A stretch of DNA of 44,481 nt, taken from contig JAUSAG010000002.1 in NCBI GenBank assembly GCA_030652995.1, positions 1 to 44,481 of the forward strand, read 5' to 3'. Below, one piece after another: positions 25,950 through 35,902 of this stretch. The DNA is from Methylotenera sp. (GTDB taxonomy: Bacteria; Pseudomonadota; Gammaproteobacteria; Burkholderiales; Methylophilaceae). Every line of letters begins with the position of its first letter. Within the stretch, counting starts at the first letter, position 1. Made by a program: the position numbers and the translations under genes. The notes under the pieces are model-generated. The model had not been told where the DNA came from, did not search any database, and saw only the letters and a list, made by a program, of their open reading frames with translations.

Positions 25950-27386
25950 ATGCAAGCCTTAAATACTCAATCAACGACGTATAACGATGGTGTTATACGT
26001 CAATTTTCTATCATGGCCGTGGTTTGGGGCGTGGTGGGCATGTTAGTCGGCGTTATTATTGCCGCACAACTTGTCTGGCCAGAGCTCAATCTCGGCTTAC
26101 CGTGGACAAGCTTTGGCCGTTTACGTCCATTGCATACTAATGCAGTTATTTTTGCATTTGGTGGCTGTACATTGTTTGCCACTTCGTACTATGTAGTACA
26201 ACGTACCTGTCATACCACATTATTCTTACCGCAATTAGCCAAGTTTACTTTTTGGGGCTGGCAAGCAGTTATTTTAGCTGCGGCAATTTCTCTGCCTTTA
26301 GGTTTTACTCAAGGTAAAGAGTACGCTGAGCTTGAGTGGCCAATCGACATTTTAATTACGCTGGTTTGGGTAGCTTATGCGGTTGTATTCTTTGGCACCA
26401 TTGGTACGCGTAAAGTTAAACATATTTATGTAGCTAACTGGTTCTTTGGCGCTTTTATTATCACAGTGGCTTTATTGCACATTGTTAACAGTGCTGCAAT
26501 GCCAGCAAGCATGATGAAATCATACTCAGCCTACGCTGGTGTACAAGATGCAATGGTGCAATGGTGGTATGGTCACAACGCTGTTGGTTTCTTCTTAACC
26601 GCTGGCTTCTTGGGTATTATGTACTACTTTGTGCCTAAACAAGCTGAGCGTCCTGTTTACTCTTACAGTTTATCAATTGTGCACTTTTGGGCATTGATTT
26701 TCACTTACATGTGGGCGGGTCCTCACCACTTACATTACACAGCTTTACCTGACTGGACACAATCATTAGGTATGGCGTTCTCACTGATTTTATTAGCACC
26801 AAGCTGGGGCGGTATGATTAACGGCATGATGACCTTATCAGGCGCATGGCACAAATTACGTACAGACCCAATTTTACGTTTTATGATTGTTTCATTGTCT
26901 TTCTACGGTATGAGTACGTTTGAAGGCCCGATGATGGCGATTAAAACAGTTAACTCACTTTCACACTATACCGATTGGACTGTTGGTCATGTGCACTCTG
27001 GTGCGTTAGGCTGGGTTGGCTTGGTTTCAATGGGTGCTATCTACTACATGATTCCACGTTTATTTGGTCAAAAACAAATGCACAGCATGAAAGCGATTGA
27101 ATTGCACTTCTGGTTAGCTACTGTAGGTATTGTGCTTTATATCGCAGCACTGTGGATTGCCGGCGTAATGGAAGGTTTAATGTGGCGCGCTATCAATACT
27201 GACGGCACACTCACCTACACCTTTGTTGAAAGCGTTAAAGCAAAATATCCGTACTATATCATTCGTTTATTAGGTGGTCTGCTTTACCTCAGCGGCATGA
27301 TTATCATGTTATGGAATGTGCTGAAAACGGCAACCAGTGGTAAAGCTGCCGTTGCTACCATTCCACCCGTTGCAGCTCACGCTTAA
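25950..27386 (+). CDS. ccoN: cbb3-type cytochrome c oxidase subunit I
   Basis: The 478-residue protein has the twelve or so helices of the haem-copper oxidase subunit of C-type oxidases. Ligand regions are visible: [11 protein letters not shown] (low-spin haem His), [15 protein letters not shown] (CuB region and the cross-linked Tyr region), [15 protein letters not shown] (the CuB His pair) and [10 protein letters not shown] (haem ligands). It reduces O2 to water at high affinity with electrons from CcoO and CcoP, and pumps protons. The length is standard. GGGGGGAA precedes the ATG. It is the first gene of ccoN-O-Q-P-G-H, under a probable FNR-type site. Confidence 0.97.
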   Translation: MQALNTQSTTYNDGVIRQFSIMAVVWGVVGMLVGVIIAAQLVWPELNLGLPWTSFGRLRPLHTNAVIFAFGGCTLFATSYYVVQRTCHTTLFLPQLAKFTFWGWQAVILAAAISLPLGFTQGKEYAELEWPIDILITLVWVAYAVVFFGTIGTRKVKHIYVANWFFGAFIITVALLHIVNSAAMPASMMKSYSAYAGVQDAMVQWWYGHNAVGFFLTAGFLGIMYYFVPKQAERPVYSYSLSIVHFWALIFTYMWAGPHHLHYTALPDWTQSLGMAFSLILLAPSWGGMINGMMTLSGAWHKLRTDPILRFMIVSLSFYGMSTFEGPMMAIKTVNSLSHYTDWTVGHVHSGALGWVGLVSMGAIYYMIPRLFGQKQMHSMKAIELHFWLATVGIVLYIAALWIAGVMEGLMWRAINTDGTLTYTFVESVKAKYPYYIIRLLGGLLYLSGMIIMLWNVLKTATSGKAAVATIPPVAAHA

Positions 27387-27397
27387 GGAAAATCATC

Positions 27398-28024
27398 ATG
27401 TCAAATCAAGATAAAAAACCTGGCTTCAGCCATGAAAAAATTGAGACCAGCAACTTTCTGATGATTGTGCTGATTTTGGTAACGGTAGCTTTTGGGGGTT
27501 TAGTGGAAATTGTGCCGCTTTTCTTTCAAAAATCGACCACTGAACCCATCAAAGGCTTAGAACCTTACACAGCAGTGCAACTGGCTGGGCGCGACATTTA
27601 CACACGTGAAGGTTGCTACAACTGCCATTCACAAATGATTCGCCCATTCCGTGCCGAGACACTGCGTTATGGTCACTACTCAGTAGCTGGTGAGTTTGTG
27701 TACGATCATCCGTTCCAATGGGGTAGCAAACGTACGGGCCCAGATCTGCACCGTGTTGGCGGCAAATATAGTGATGAATGGCAACGTATTCACTTAATTA
27801 ACCCGCGTGACCTCGTGCCTGAATCTATCATGCCAGCGTACCCTTGGTTAGAAACAACACCAGTGGATGCAGACTCGCTAGCACCTAATATGCGCGCACT
27901 GCGTGCCGTGGGTGTACCTTACACTGACGCACAAATTGCAGGCGCGGCAGAAGAGGCAAAAGGCGTCACTGAGCTAGATGCACTCATTGCTTATCTACAA
28001 GTATTGGGCATTCATTTAAAATAA
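27398..28024 (+). CDS. ccoO: cbb3-type oxidase monohaem cytochrome c subunit
   Basis: The 208-residue protein has one N-terminal membrane helix (about 20-40), then the haem c site [11 protein letters not shown] and the family segments [36 protein letters not shown] and MPAYPWL, which supplies the axial Met. It passes electrons from CcoP to CcoN at the periplasmic face. It starts 11 bases after the ccoN stop with AAGGAAAA as binding site. Confidence 0.96.
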   Translation: MSNQDKKPGFSHEKIETSNFLMIVLILVTVAFGGLVEIVPLFFQKSTTEPIKGLEPYTAVQLAGRDIYTREGCYNCHSQMIRPFRAETLRYGHYSVAGEFVYDHPFQWGSKRTGPDLHRVGGKYSDEWQRIHLINPRDLVPESIMPAYPWLETTPVDADSLAPNMRALRAVGVPYTDAQIAGAAEEAKGVTELDALIAYLQVLGIHLK

Positions 28025-28036
28025 AAAGGGATACAG

Positions 28037-28174
28037 ATGGATATCAACACACTCCGTATTTTAGCCACTGTGACGAGTTTTATCGTATTTGTTGGCATCA
28101 TTATTTGGGCTTGGAAACGCCGTGACACATCAGACTTTAAAGATGCGGCCAACCTTCCCTTTACTAATGATTAA
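28037..28174 (+). CDS. ccoQ: cbb3-type oxidase small subunit CcoQ
   Basis: The 45-residue peptide MDINTLRILATVTSF has one membrane helix (about 6-26), WAWKRR at the cytoplasmic edge and FKDAANLPF near the end, the usual CcoQ pattern. CcoQ stabilises the assembled oxidase. It lies 12 bases after ccoO, with AAAAAGGG as binding site. Confidence 0.92.
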   Translation: MDINTLRILATVTSFIVFVGIIIWAWKRRDTSDFKDAANLPFTND

Positions 28175-28230
28175 AAATTAAATAAACCTAAAGTTAAAAC
28201 TTCTTAATTTGAAGTTTAGAGGAAAATAAA

Positions 28231-29169
28231 ATGAGCGACTTTACCAGTAGTTTTTGGCCCATCTTCATCACGGTGATTTCCCTAGCCGGGGTATTGGGTT
28301 GTGCTTTATTGCTATGGGTTACCAGCAAAATTAAAGCCAGCAGCCCCAATGGAGACAACACCAACGGCCATGTATGGGATGAAACTTTGCGTGAAATGAA
28401 CAACCCCCTACCTCGCTGGTGGGTGTGGATGTTTATCATCACTATTGTATTCTCTCTGTTTTACTTTGCAGCCTACCCGTCACTCGCCACTTATGAAGGT
28501 AAGCTAGGTTGGACTCAAGTTGGACAATATGAGCAAGAAATGGCAACCGCCAACAAAACCATTGCACCGCTGTATGCAAAGTTTGCCGCTATGCCAGCAG
28601 AAGAGTTAGCAAACAATGTAGAAGCACGTGCCATTGGCGAACGCTTGTTTATGAACAATTGTGCGCTATGCCATGGTTCGGATGCTCACGGTAGTAAAGG
28701 CTTTCCAAACTTAACCGATCATGATTGGATTTATGGCGGTAGCCCTGAAAGCATTCAGCAAACCATTACCAATGGTCGCATTGGCATGATGCCGCCAATG
28801 GCAGCTGCCGTAGGCACTGAAGATGACGTTAAAAACGTAGCCAACTACGTACTAAGCTTATCAGGTAGCAACCATGACGCGGCACGTGCAGAGTTAGGTA
28901 AAGAGAAGTTTGCAATCTGCGCGGCTTGTCATGGTGCCGATGGCAAAGGCAACCAAGCCATTGGTGCACTTAACCTGACTGATGACATTTGGCTACATGG
29001 TGCTGGCGAAGCAGCGATTATTAAACATATCAATAACGGCATCAACAATCAAATGCCCGCTCAAGAAACCAAGTTCTCACCTGAGCAAATTCATGTGTTA
29101 TCTGCTTACGTTTGGGGCTTGTCTAACAATGCTGCGACAAGCAATGTAGCGCAAGAAACGACGCAGTAA
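28231..29169 (+). CDS. ccoP: cbb3-type oxidase dihaem cytochrome c subunit
   Basis: The 312-residue protein has two N-terminal membrane helices (about 10-32 and 62-84, the second preceded by NNPLPRWWVWMF), then two cytochrome c domains with CALCHG and CAACHG. Likely axial methionines are in RIGMMPPMAAA and NNQMPAQE. The motif GKLGWTQVGQYEQE after helix 2 is typical of CcoP. It takes electrons from soluble cytochrome c. AGGAAAAT precedes the ATG. It starts 56 bases after ccoQ. Confidence 0.96.
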   Translation: MSDFTSSFWPIFITVISLAGVLGCALLLWVTSKIKASSPNGDNTNGHVWDETLREMNNPLPRWWVWMFIITIVFSLFYFAAYPSLATYEGKLGWTQVGQYEQEMATANKTIAPLYAKFAAMPAEELANNVEARAIGERLFMNNCALCHGSDAHGSKGFPNLTDHDWIYGGSPESIQQTITNGRIGMMPPMAAAVGTEDDVKNVANYVLSLSGSNHDAARAELGKEKFAICAACHGADGKGNQAIGALNLTDDIWLHGAGEAAIIKHINNGINNQMPAQETKFSPEQIHVLSAYVWGLSNNAATSNVAQETTQ

Positions 29170-29180
29170 GTAAGGAATTT

Positions 29181-30629
29181 ATGGCTCAAAAGAAGAACCC
29201 GGCTGATCCTTTGGCTGCAGAAAACGCAACCTCGGAGGCTACCGTAATCAACTTGTATGCTGCTGCGGATAAAATATATCCTCGTAGCACGTTCGGGTTC
29301 TTCACTAAATGGCGCTGGGTCACCATCTGGCTGACCCAGCTCGTTTTTTACGGCATCCCCTGGCTCGAATGGGGCAGTCGCCAAGCGTTGTTATTTGACA
29401 TTGAAGCAAGGCGCTTTTATATCTTTAACCTCGTGTTATATCCGCAAGATCTGATTTACCTTACTGCAATACTTATCATCTCTGCCCTATCTCTATTTTT
29501 ATTCACCGCCATTGCCGGGCGCTTGTGGTGTGGCTACGCTTGCCCACAAACCGTTTACACTGAAATTTTTCTTTGGATAGAAGCTAAAATTGAAGGTGAC
29601 AGAACCGCACGCATGCGGCTTGATGATGCATCGATGTCAGGTAAGAAGCTATTTAAAAAAAGTGTAAAACATTTTGTATGGATTATATTTGCCCTGTGGA
29701 CAGGGTTTACCTTTGTAGGCTACTTCTCGCCCATTCGTGAGTTGGGCAGTGCCGTTGTAAACCTAGGCTTAGGCCCATGGGAGACCTTCTGGATTTGTTT
29801 TTACGGCTTTGCCACCTACGGCAATGCCGGCTTTATGCGCGAACAAGTGTGTAAATACATGTGCCCATACGCACGCTTTCAAAGTGCAATGTTTGATGAC
29901 GACACGCTAATCGTCACCTATGACGAAGCCCGTGGTGAACCACGTGGCAACCGCTCACGCAAAGCAGATATTAGTAATATAAATCTAGGCGCCTGCATCG
30001 ATTGCAGCATGTGCGTACAAGTATGCCCTACTGGCATTGATATTCGTAAAGGCTTGCAATACGAGTGCATTGGCTGCGGCGCCTGTGCCGATGTGTGCGA
30101 TACGGTTATGGATAAAATGGGCTACGAACGTGGGCTGGTAAAATACTCCACTCAAAACGCCATGAACCAAGGCTGGTCAAAAAAACAGGTGTTACGTCAT
30201 ATCATGCGTCCGCGCGTTATTATTTATGCCGCCATTCTTACCCTGTTGGTGGCTGCTGTATTTACAAGTTTGTGGTTAAGATCATCGTTTAGAGTCGATG
30301 TAGTACGCGATCGCGGTGTAATGGCACGTCTGGCGCCAGGTGGCATGCTAGAAAACGTTTATCGCCTGCAAATAATGAATGCCACAGAAGCCACCCAGCA
30401 TTATCAGCTCAGCGCCACAGGCATTAACAACTTAACCATTGAGTCAGACGTGGCGACAAAAGACAAAACCGTCACGGTTAATGCGGCAGAATCACGCTGG
30501 ATTCCAGTACGTTTGCAAATTCCAGATGGCTCAGTTGCTTCAGGATCACACAAAGTGCAATTTGAAGTAATATCAACGGATAGCCAAGAATCAGTCATTG
30601 AAAAAGCAGTATTTGTAGTACCTCGATAG
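29181..30629 (+). CDS. ccoG: Cbb3 oxidase accessory ferredoxin-like protein
   Basis: The 482-residue protein is CcoG/FixG/RdxA: five or so helices, polyferredoxin motifs CGYACPQTVY and CKYMCPYARFQ, then two 4Fe-4S clusters (CIDCSMCVQVCPTGIDIRKG and CIGCGACADVC). A periplasmic immunoglobulin-like C-terminal domain follows. CcoG reduces Cu(II) for delivery to the oxidase. It starts 11 bases after ccoP. Its last codons overlap the first copy of a degenerate 16-17-base tandem repeat. Confidence 0.94.
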   Translation: MAQKKNPADPLAAENATSEATVINLYAAADKIYPRSTFGFFTKWRWVTIWLTQLVFYGIPWLEWGSRQALLFDIEARRFYIFNLVLYPQDLIYLTAILIISALSLFLFTAIAGRLWCGYACPQTVYTEIFLWIEAKIEGDRTARMRLDDASMSGKKLFKKSVKHFVWIIFALWTGFTFVGYFSPIRELGSAVVNLGLGPWETFWICFYGFATYGNAGFMREQVCKYMCPYARFQSAMFDDDTLIVTYDEARGEPRGNRSRKADISNINLGACIDCSMCVQVCPTGIDIRKGLQYECIGCGACADVCDTVMDKMGYERGLVKYSTQNAMNQGWSKKQVLRHIMRPRVIIYAAILTLLVAAVFTSLWLRSSFRVDVVRDRGVMARLAPGGMLENVYRLQIMNATEATQHYQLSATGINNLTIESDVATKDKTVTVNAAESRWIPVRLQIPDGSVASGSHKVQFEVISTDSQESVIEKAVFVVPR

Positions 30630-30682
30630 CAAAGTACCTAGATAACACCGTACCTAAATAACTAAAGTACCCAGATAACACT
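30617..30682. repeat. Four degenerate 16-17-base tandem copies at the ccoG end
   Basis: Units read AGTACCTCGATAGCAA, AGTACCTAGATAACACC, GTACCTAAATAACTAA and AGTACCCAGATAACACT. The ccoG stop TAG lies in the first, and later copies each carry TAG or TAA in several frames. It sits between ccoG and the ccoH gene. It probably arose by slippage from the gene end; no function is evident. Confidence 0.6.
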
Positions 30683-30713
30683 CTAATCAACACTTAATGA
30701 CTAAGGCATAAAC

Positions 30714-30986
30714 ATGAATAAAACTATCGACAATGAACCCTCCCTACCATGGTGGCATTATGGACACATGTGGCTGGTAGTAGGCGGCCCACTGACGGTA
30801 GTCGTCGCATCATTTATCACATTGTATTTTGCCATCACCGTGCCTGACCCTGTCACTGATGTTGATTACTATCGCAAAGGCATTGAAATCAATAAAACGC
30901 TTGATCCGGACAAACGCGATGGTTTGGTTCCGGCGATTCAAGGTCGCAACCATGCTGCAACTGGTGTTAAGCCTGAACAAGAATAA
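30714..30986 (+). CDS. ccoH: CcoH/FixH-like oxidase assembly protein (short form)
   Basis: The 90-residue protein has one membrane helix (about 17-42) after PWWHYGHMWLVVGGP, then the segment VPDPVTDVDYYRKGIEINKTL, which is the recognisable CcoH/FixH-like core. It lacks the larger periplasmic domain of classical FixH (about 160 residues). It is last in the cbb3 operon, 84 bases after ccoG, and probably helps mature or stabilise the oxidase. No strong binding site is seen before the ATG. Confidence 0.82.
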   Translation: MNKTIDNEPSLPWWHYGHMWLVVGGPLTVVVASFITLYFAITVPDPVTDVDYYRKGIEINKTLDPDKRDGLVPAIQGRNHAATGVKPEQE

Positions 30987-30999
30987 ATAGCCTGCACAC

Positions 31000-31040
31000 A
31001 AATGCCTTTGTGCAAAAGCATTTATGCAATTTTCTTTTTA
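31000..31040 (+). terminator. Probable terminator of the cco operon
   Basis: AAATGC at 31000-31005 pairs with GCATTT at 31018-31023. Inside, TTT pairs with AAA around a GTGC loop with one mismatch, and T-rich sequence (TTTTCTTTTTA) follows at 31030-31040. It lies 14 bases after the ccoH stop. The stem is AT-rich and not perfect. The rest of the gap to 31336 holds no gene that I can see; a GAGG binding site for the phosphoketolase lies at its end. Confidence 0.4.
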
Positions 31041-31336
31041 TTCATAAAGGTTTGTTGGCTCTGTTATTACCGCTTAAACCAAACACTGCCTGAATTAGAT
31101 TTTTCAGAAAGTCTACGCATACTCCAAATTTCTTCAATCATCCGAACTTGTAAATGCTAAAATCTTAAGTTTTAATAGTATTCATAAGAATAAGAGCAAC
31201 TACAAAATATAATGTATGGCTAGGTGCCTACCCTTATTTTGCTCATTACTTCAGCGTTGTACACTTAAACCGTACAAATCAGTCATACTTTTTAACCGTT
31301 GAATTTAACAGCACCCATTGAGTAGAGGCCCATTTA

Positions 31337-33715
31337 ATGAACAACCTGCAAACTACCCCCCCACTTTCTGACCAAGAGTTAGAGCTCACCCACAAGTATT
31401 GGCAAGCCTGCAATTACTTATCTGCGGGCATGATTTATCTGCGCGATAACGTTTTATTAAAAACCCCGCTCAAGCCAGAGCATATCAAACAACGTTTACT
31501 TGGGCATTGGGGCTCAAGCCCGGGCTTGAGCTTTGCTTATATTCATATTAACCGCCTGATTAAAAAGTATGATCTTAACGCTATTTTTCTAGCGGGCCCT
31601 GGTCATGGTGCACCTGGGGTACTGGGACCAACTTACCTAGAAGGCACTTACAGTGAGGTGTATCCAAATAAAAGTGAAGATGAAGAAGGACTACGCCAGT
31701 TCTTTAAAGAATTTTCGTTCCCCGGTGGCATTGGTAGCCACTGCACCCCTGAAATGCCAGGCTCAATCCACGAAGGTGGTGAGTTAGGCTACAGCATCTC
31801 GCACGCCTTTGGTGCGGCTTATGATAACCCTGATTTATTAGTGACAGTGATGGTGGGTGATGGTGAGTCTGAAACTGGTCCGCTTGCAACTTCTTGGCAT
31901 TCTAATAAGTTTTTAAACCCGATTCGCGACGGTGCTGTGTTGCCAATTTTGCATCTAAACGGCTATAAAATTAACAACCCAACCATTCTTTCACGTATTT
32001 CACATGAGGAACTTGAAAATCTTTTCATTGGTTACGGTTGGACGCCCTACTTTGTGGAAGGCAGCGACCCTGACCTCATGCACCAAGCCATGGCGGCCAC
32101 GCTAGAAATATGTGTGAATGAAATCAAGCGCATACAAAAAGAAGCGCGTGACAGTGGTAAACCAACCCGCCCACGCTGGCCGATGATAGTGCTGCGTAGC
32201 CCTAAAGGCTGGACAGGCCCTAAAGAAGTAGATGGTCGCAAAGTGGAGGGGTTTTGGCGCGCCCACCAAGTGCCTATGAGCAACATCAAAGACAACCCAG
32301 AACATCTAACACAACTAGAAGCCTGGTTACGGAGTTATCAACCTGCGCATTTATTTGACGAAAGTGGGCAATTGCAAAAAACACTTAAAGCGCTGGCACC
32401 CGTTGGCAACCGTCGCATGAGTGCCAACCCGCATGGCAATGGCGGCTTGTTACGCAAGGCTTTGCGTATGCCGGATTTTAACGATTACGCACAGGCTTTG
32501 GATGCACCAGGTACGATTTCAGCCCCCAACACAAAGCCTCTCGGCAAGTTCTTACGCGATATTATGCGTCAAAATATGCACAATTTTCGTGTATTCGGGC
32601 CAGATGAAAATAGCTCGAATAAACTAGATGACATTTATGAAGTCAGTAAAAAAACTTGGCTGGCTGACTACTTGCCTGAAGATGCGGATGGTGGCGAATT
32701 ATCGCCCGATGGTCGCGTCATGGAAATGCTGTCTGAACATACGGTAGAAGGCTGGCTAGAGGGCTATTTATTGACGGGTCGCCACGGTTTTTTCTCTACT
32801 TATGAATCTTTCGTACATGTGATCGACTCTATGTTTAACCAACATGCGAAATGGTTGGCCATGTCCAAGGCGGTACCTTGGCGTGCACCGGTTTCTTCGC
32901 TTAATCTGTTGATTACCTCTACCGTTTGGCGGCAGGATCACAACGGCTTTACGCATCAGGACCCAGGCTTTCTTGATATTGTGGTCAACAAGAGTCCTGA
33001 AGTCACCCGTATTTACCTGCCACCTGATGTCAACTGCCTGTTATCGGTCGCCAATCACTGCTTGAACAGTACCGATTACATCAATGTCATCGTCTGCGAC
33101 AAACAAAAACACTTACAGTATTTAGACATGAATGCAGCGATCAAGCATTGTACTAAAGGCCTTGGTATTTGGGAATGGGCCAGTAACGATGCAGGACAAG
33201 AACCTGATTTAGTGATGGCGTGTGCTGGAGATATTCCCACCAAGGAAGCATTAGCGGCAACCAAGCTGCTACGCGAGCACTTTCCACAGCTCAGAATACG
33301 CTTCGTTAATGTCGTCGATCTGTATAAATTATCGCCGCAAAGCGAACATCCGCATGGGCTTTCTGATTGTGATTTTGATAGCTTATTTACCACCGACAAA
33401 CCGATTATTTTCAATTTTCACGGCTACCCTTATTTGATTCACCGCCTGACCTATCGCCGCACTAATCATAGCAATTTACATGTACGCGGCTACAAAGAAA
33501 AAGGTAGCATCAATACACCGTTAGAACTGGCGATACAGAATCAAATAGACCGCTTCAGCTTAGCGATAGACGCGATCAACCGCATACCTGCTTTACAAAC
33601 GATAGGCGCTCACGTTCAAGAACAGTTACGTAACCGGCAGATTGAATGCTGCCGCTACGCCTACGAATACGGGGTTGATTTACCTGAAGAAGACAACTGG
33701 ACATGGCAGAGTTAA
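31337..33715 (+). CDS. xfp: Phosphoketolase (xylulose-5-phosphate/fructose-6-phosphate)
   Basis: The 792-residue, thiamine-diphosphate enzyme splits xylulose 5-phosphate and/or fructose 6-phosphate with phosphate to acetyl phosphate and a shorter sugar phosphate. Family segments are all present: [39 protein letters not shown], the cofactor motif [19 protein letters not shown], and [20 protein letters not shown] with the catalytic Glu. The length is standard. GAGG lies 8 bases before the ATG. Its stop overlaps the acetate kinase start by 13 bases, so acetyl phosphate can pass straight to ATP. Whether it prefers C5 or C6 sugar phosphates cannot be read from the sequence. Confidence 0.96.
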   Translation: MNNLQTTPPLSDQELELTHKYWQACNYLSAGMIYLRDNVLLKTPLKPEHIKQRLLGHWGSSPGLSFAYIHINRLIKKYDLNAIFLAGPGHGAPGVLGPTYLEGTYSEVYPNKSEDEEGLRQFFKEFSFPGGIGSHCTPEMPGSIHEGGELGYSISHAFGAAYDNPDLLVTVMVGDGESETGPLATSWHSNKFLNPIRDGAVLPILHLNGYKINNPTILSRISHEELENLFIGYGWTPYFVEGSDPDLMHQAMAATLEICVNEIKRIQKEARDSGKPTRPRWPMIVLRSPKGWTGPKEVDGRKVEGFWRAHQVPMSNIKDNPEHLTQLEAWLRSYQPAHLFDESGQLQKTLKALAPVGNRRMSANPHGNGGLLRKALRMPDFNDYAQALDAPGTISAPNTKPLGKFLRDIMRQNMHNFRVFGPDENSSNKLDDIYEVSKKTWLADYLPEDADGGELSPDGRVMEMLSEHTVEGWLEGYLLTGRHGFFSTYESFVHVIDSMFNQHAKWLAMSKAVPWRAPVSSLNLLITSTVWRQDHNGFTHQDPGFLDIVVNKSPEVTRIYLPPDVNCLLSVANHCLNSTDYINVIVCDKQKHLQYLDMNAAIKHCTKGLGIWEWASNDAGQEPDLVMACAGDIPTKEALAATKLLREHFPQLRIRFVNVVDLYKLSPQSEHPHGLSDCDFDSLFTTDKPIIFNFHGYPYLIHRLTYRRTNHSNLHVRGYKEKGSINTPLELAIQNQIDRFSLAIDAINRIPALQTIGAHVQEQLRNRQIECCRYAYEYGVDLPEEDNWTWQS

Positions 33716-34815
33716 ATGTACTAACCATCAATAGTGGCTCGTCCAGCCTTAAGGCAAGCTTATTTTCGGCAAGTGGTGAGCGGAGAAACTTCCACTACGC
33801 GCATATTGGCGACAACCACTGCCAAAATCATGCCAAAGCGTTTGATGCGTTACTGCATGATTTAGGCAATGCACAACCAACGGCTATCGGTCATCGTTTT
33901 GTACATGGCGGAGAAGTAACCGATGCTGCGCGCCTGATTGATGCCAATGAGCGTGCGCGACTAGAGCACATCACGTACCTTGCGCCGCTTCACATGCCAG
34001 GCAATTTACTAGGGGTAGATTTGTGCGCTAGTCAATTCGATTGTCCGCAGATTGCTTGCTTCGATACAGCCTTTCACGCCACATTGCCAGAAATAGCTTA
34101 TCGCCTGCCAATTCCGCAAGCACTTAAATTGCGCCGCTTCGGCTTCCACGGCATCAATTACGCCCATGTTGCACAACAATTGCCGAAGCACCTTGGCGCG
34201 ACTGCACAAGGACGTATTGTGATTGCGCATCTCGGCAGTGGTGCCAGCCTATGCTTACTCGAAAACCTCCGCTCGGTAGACACCAGCATGGGCTACACCC
34301 CCGCTGGCGGCATCCCGATGGCAACCCGCAGTGGCGATATTGACCCTGGTGTGATGCTAGAGCTGGCTAAACGTTATAATGAAACCGAATTATCCGCACT
34401 GGTTTATCAACAAATGGGCTTATTAGCGCTTTCAGACGGTGAAAGTAGCGCAATGTCTGCATTAGTGCGAAGCAGTAGCAAGGCTGCCAAATTTGCGGTG
34501 GAATACTTTGCACGCCAAGTGCGTAGCGCAATTGGCGCTTATGCTGCAAAATCAGGTGGCATTGATGCATTGGTATTTACCGGTGGCATTGGCGAACATT
34601 CTGCGCAGGTGAGAACGCTCATTTGCGAGCCACTGGCCTTTATGGGGTTCAACCTGCATCAAGAAGCCAATCAGGCACACTTAACCGCGATAAATTCAGC
34701 CTCCTCCAAACCAGTTTTAATTATCACTGCTGACGAAGAATCTGAAATCTCAAGGCTTACAACTATGTTGAGCAAAAATACAAAAAATACGAAGTTAAGC
34801 GAGCAATTATTATGA
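33703..34815 (+). CDS. ackA: Acetate kinase
   Basis: The 370-residue protein has the acetate kinase signatures [43 protein letters not shown] (the RxGxHG region), HLGSGASLC and [12 protein letters not shown]. It is about 30 residues shorter than the E. coli enzyme, mainly in surface loops. It makes ATP and acetate from acetyl phosphate, directly downstream of phosphoketolase in the pathway and on the DNA. The ATG overlaps the end of xfp, and its own stop overlaps the start of the exchanger gene (ATGA), so all three are coupled. Confidence 0.95.
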   Translation: MAELNVLTINSGSSSLKASLFSASGERRNFHYAHIGDNHCQNHAKAFDALLHDLGNAQPTAIGHRFVHGGEVTDAARLIDANERARLEHITYLAPLHMPGNLLGVDLCASQFDCPQIACFDTAFHATLPEIAYRLPIPQALKLRRFGFHGINYAHVAQQLPKHLGATAQGRIVIAHLGSGASLCLLENLRSVDTSMGYTPAGGIPMATRSGDIDPGVMLELAKRYNETELSALVYQQMGLLALSDGESSAMSALVRSSSKAAKFAVEYFARQVRSAIGAYAAKSGGIDALVFTGGIGEHSAQVRTLICEPLAFMGFNLHQEANQAHLTAINSASSKPVLIITADEESEISRLTTMLSKNTKNTKLSEQLL

Positions 34816-35816
34816 TACTTTGGGTTAAGTTTTCTGTTTGCCTTGCCGTCATTGGCTATGCAGGTTATTTTCTCTCTCGCTATGGCGACATTATTGCTGA
34901 AAAAACCGGCATGTCCGCCTCATGGGTTGGGCTTATCTTATTGTCTACCGCAACCTCTTTACCAGAACTCATCACAGGCGTTTCAGCCGTGGCGTGGGCC
35001 GACGCCCCAGACATCGCCGTCGGCAACGCGCTGGGCAGCACCGTATTCAATCTTGGGTTTCTGGTCATACTGGATGCACTATACAAACGCGAAACGCTAT
35101 ATAGCCGCGCCGCACAAGGGCATATTTTATCCGCCTCATTGGGCGCATTGATGATTGCGTTTGCGGGATTCAGCTTATTGCTTGATCAAGCAGGTATCAG
35201 CCCCGCGCTAGGTCATATCGGCCTGTATACCCCATTTTTCGTGCTGATCTATTTTGTAGCGATACGTGCTGTACATCGTTACGAAAAACGCACATTGGAC
35301 GCATACACCGAAGCCTCCACAGAACGCTATCCACATACCACATTACGGCAAGCAATTACAGGTTTCACATTAGCAGCGGCGGCAGTGGTCGCTGCAGGCA
35401 CTTGGTTGCCTTTTGTTGCTAAAGATATTGCCGAATTAATGGGCTGGGGGCAAAGCTTCGTTGGCACATTGCTGGTTGCCGCTGTAACCTCAGCGCCTGA
35501 AATAGTCGTCACAATTTCAGCATTACGCATCGGTGCGCTGGATATGGCAATTGCCAACTTATTGGGCAGTAATTTATTCAACATTATTTACTTGGCGGTA
35601 GATGACTTGTTTTATACTAAGGGTGCCCTACTCAGCAACGTTGATAGCAGTCATGCGCTCACAGCATTTACGGCGGTGATGATGAGCGCGCTGGCAACCG
35701 TTGGCTTCATTTTTCGCCCACAACGACCTGCGGTGTTAAAGCTCACTTGGATTAGCCTAGGCTTACTGTTATTTTATATTCTCAATACATGGATTCTATT
35801 TCAACATGGTCAATAA
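34812..35816 (+). CDS. CaCA-family sodium/calcium exchanger-like protein (YrbG type)
   Basis: The 334-residue protein has about ten membrane helices in two inverted halves. Each half carries an alpha-repeat: TATSLPELITGVSAV with GNALGSTVFNLG, and AAVTSAPEIVVTISAL with ANLLGSNLFNII. The acidic residues in the PE motifs coordinate the cation. It probably exchanges Ca2+ (or K+) for Na+ or H+ across the inner membrane. Its start overlaps the ackA stop by 4 bases. A link between acetate formation and cation balance is implied by the operon but not proven. Confidence 0.88.
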   Translation: MILWVKFSVCLAVIGYAGYFLSRYGDIIAEKTGMSASWVGLILLSTATSLPELITGVSAVAWADAPDIAVGNALGSTVFNLGFLVILDALYKRETLYSRAAQGHILSASLGALMIAFAGFSLLLDQAGISPALGHIGLYTPFFVLIYFVAIRAVHRYEKRTLDAYTEASTERYPHTTLRQAITGFTLAAAAVVAAGTWLPFVAKDIAELMGWGQSFVGTLLVAAVTSAPEIVVTISALRIGALDMAIANLLGSNLFNIIYLAVDDLFYTKGALLSNVDSSHALTAFTAVMMSALATVGFIFRPQRPAVLKLTWISLGLLLFYILNTWILFQHGQ

Positions 35817-35902
35817 ACTAGCTACAGCTATTGTCACGCTACTGATTCCTCCGCATGCCTTGCTAGCATTGAATCGCTAGCTAAATCGAGGGATATGAAA
35901 TA

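Noticed and set aside
35862-35881. Repeated GCTAGC pair that could pair as a small hairpin
   Set aside because: Each GCTAGC is self-complementary, the stem is only 6 bp, and no T-run follows; too weak to call.
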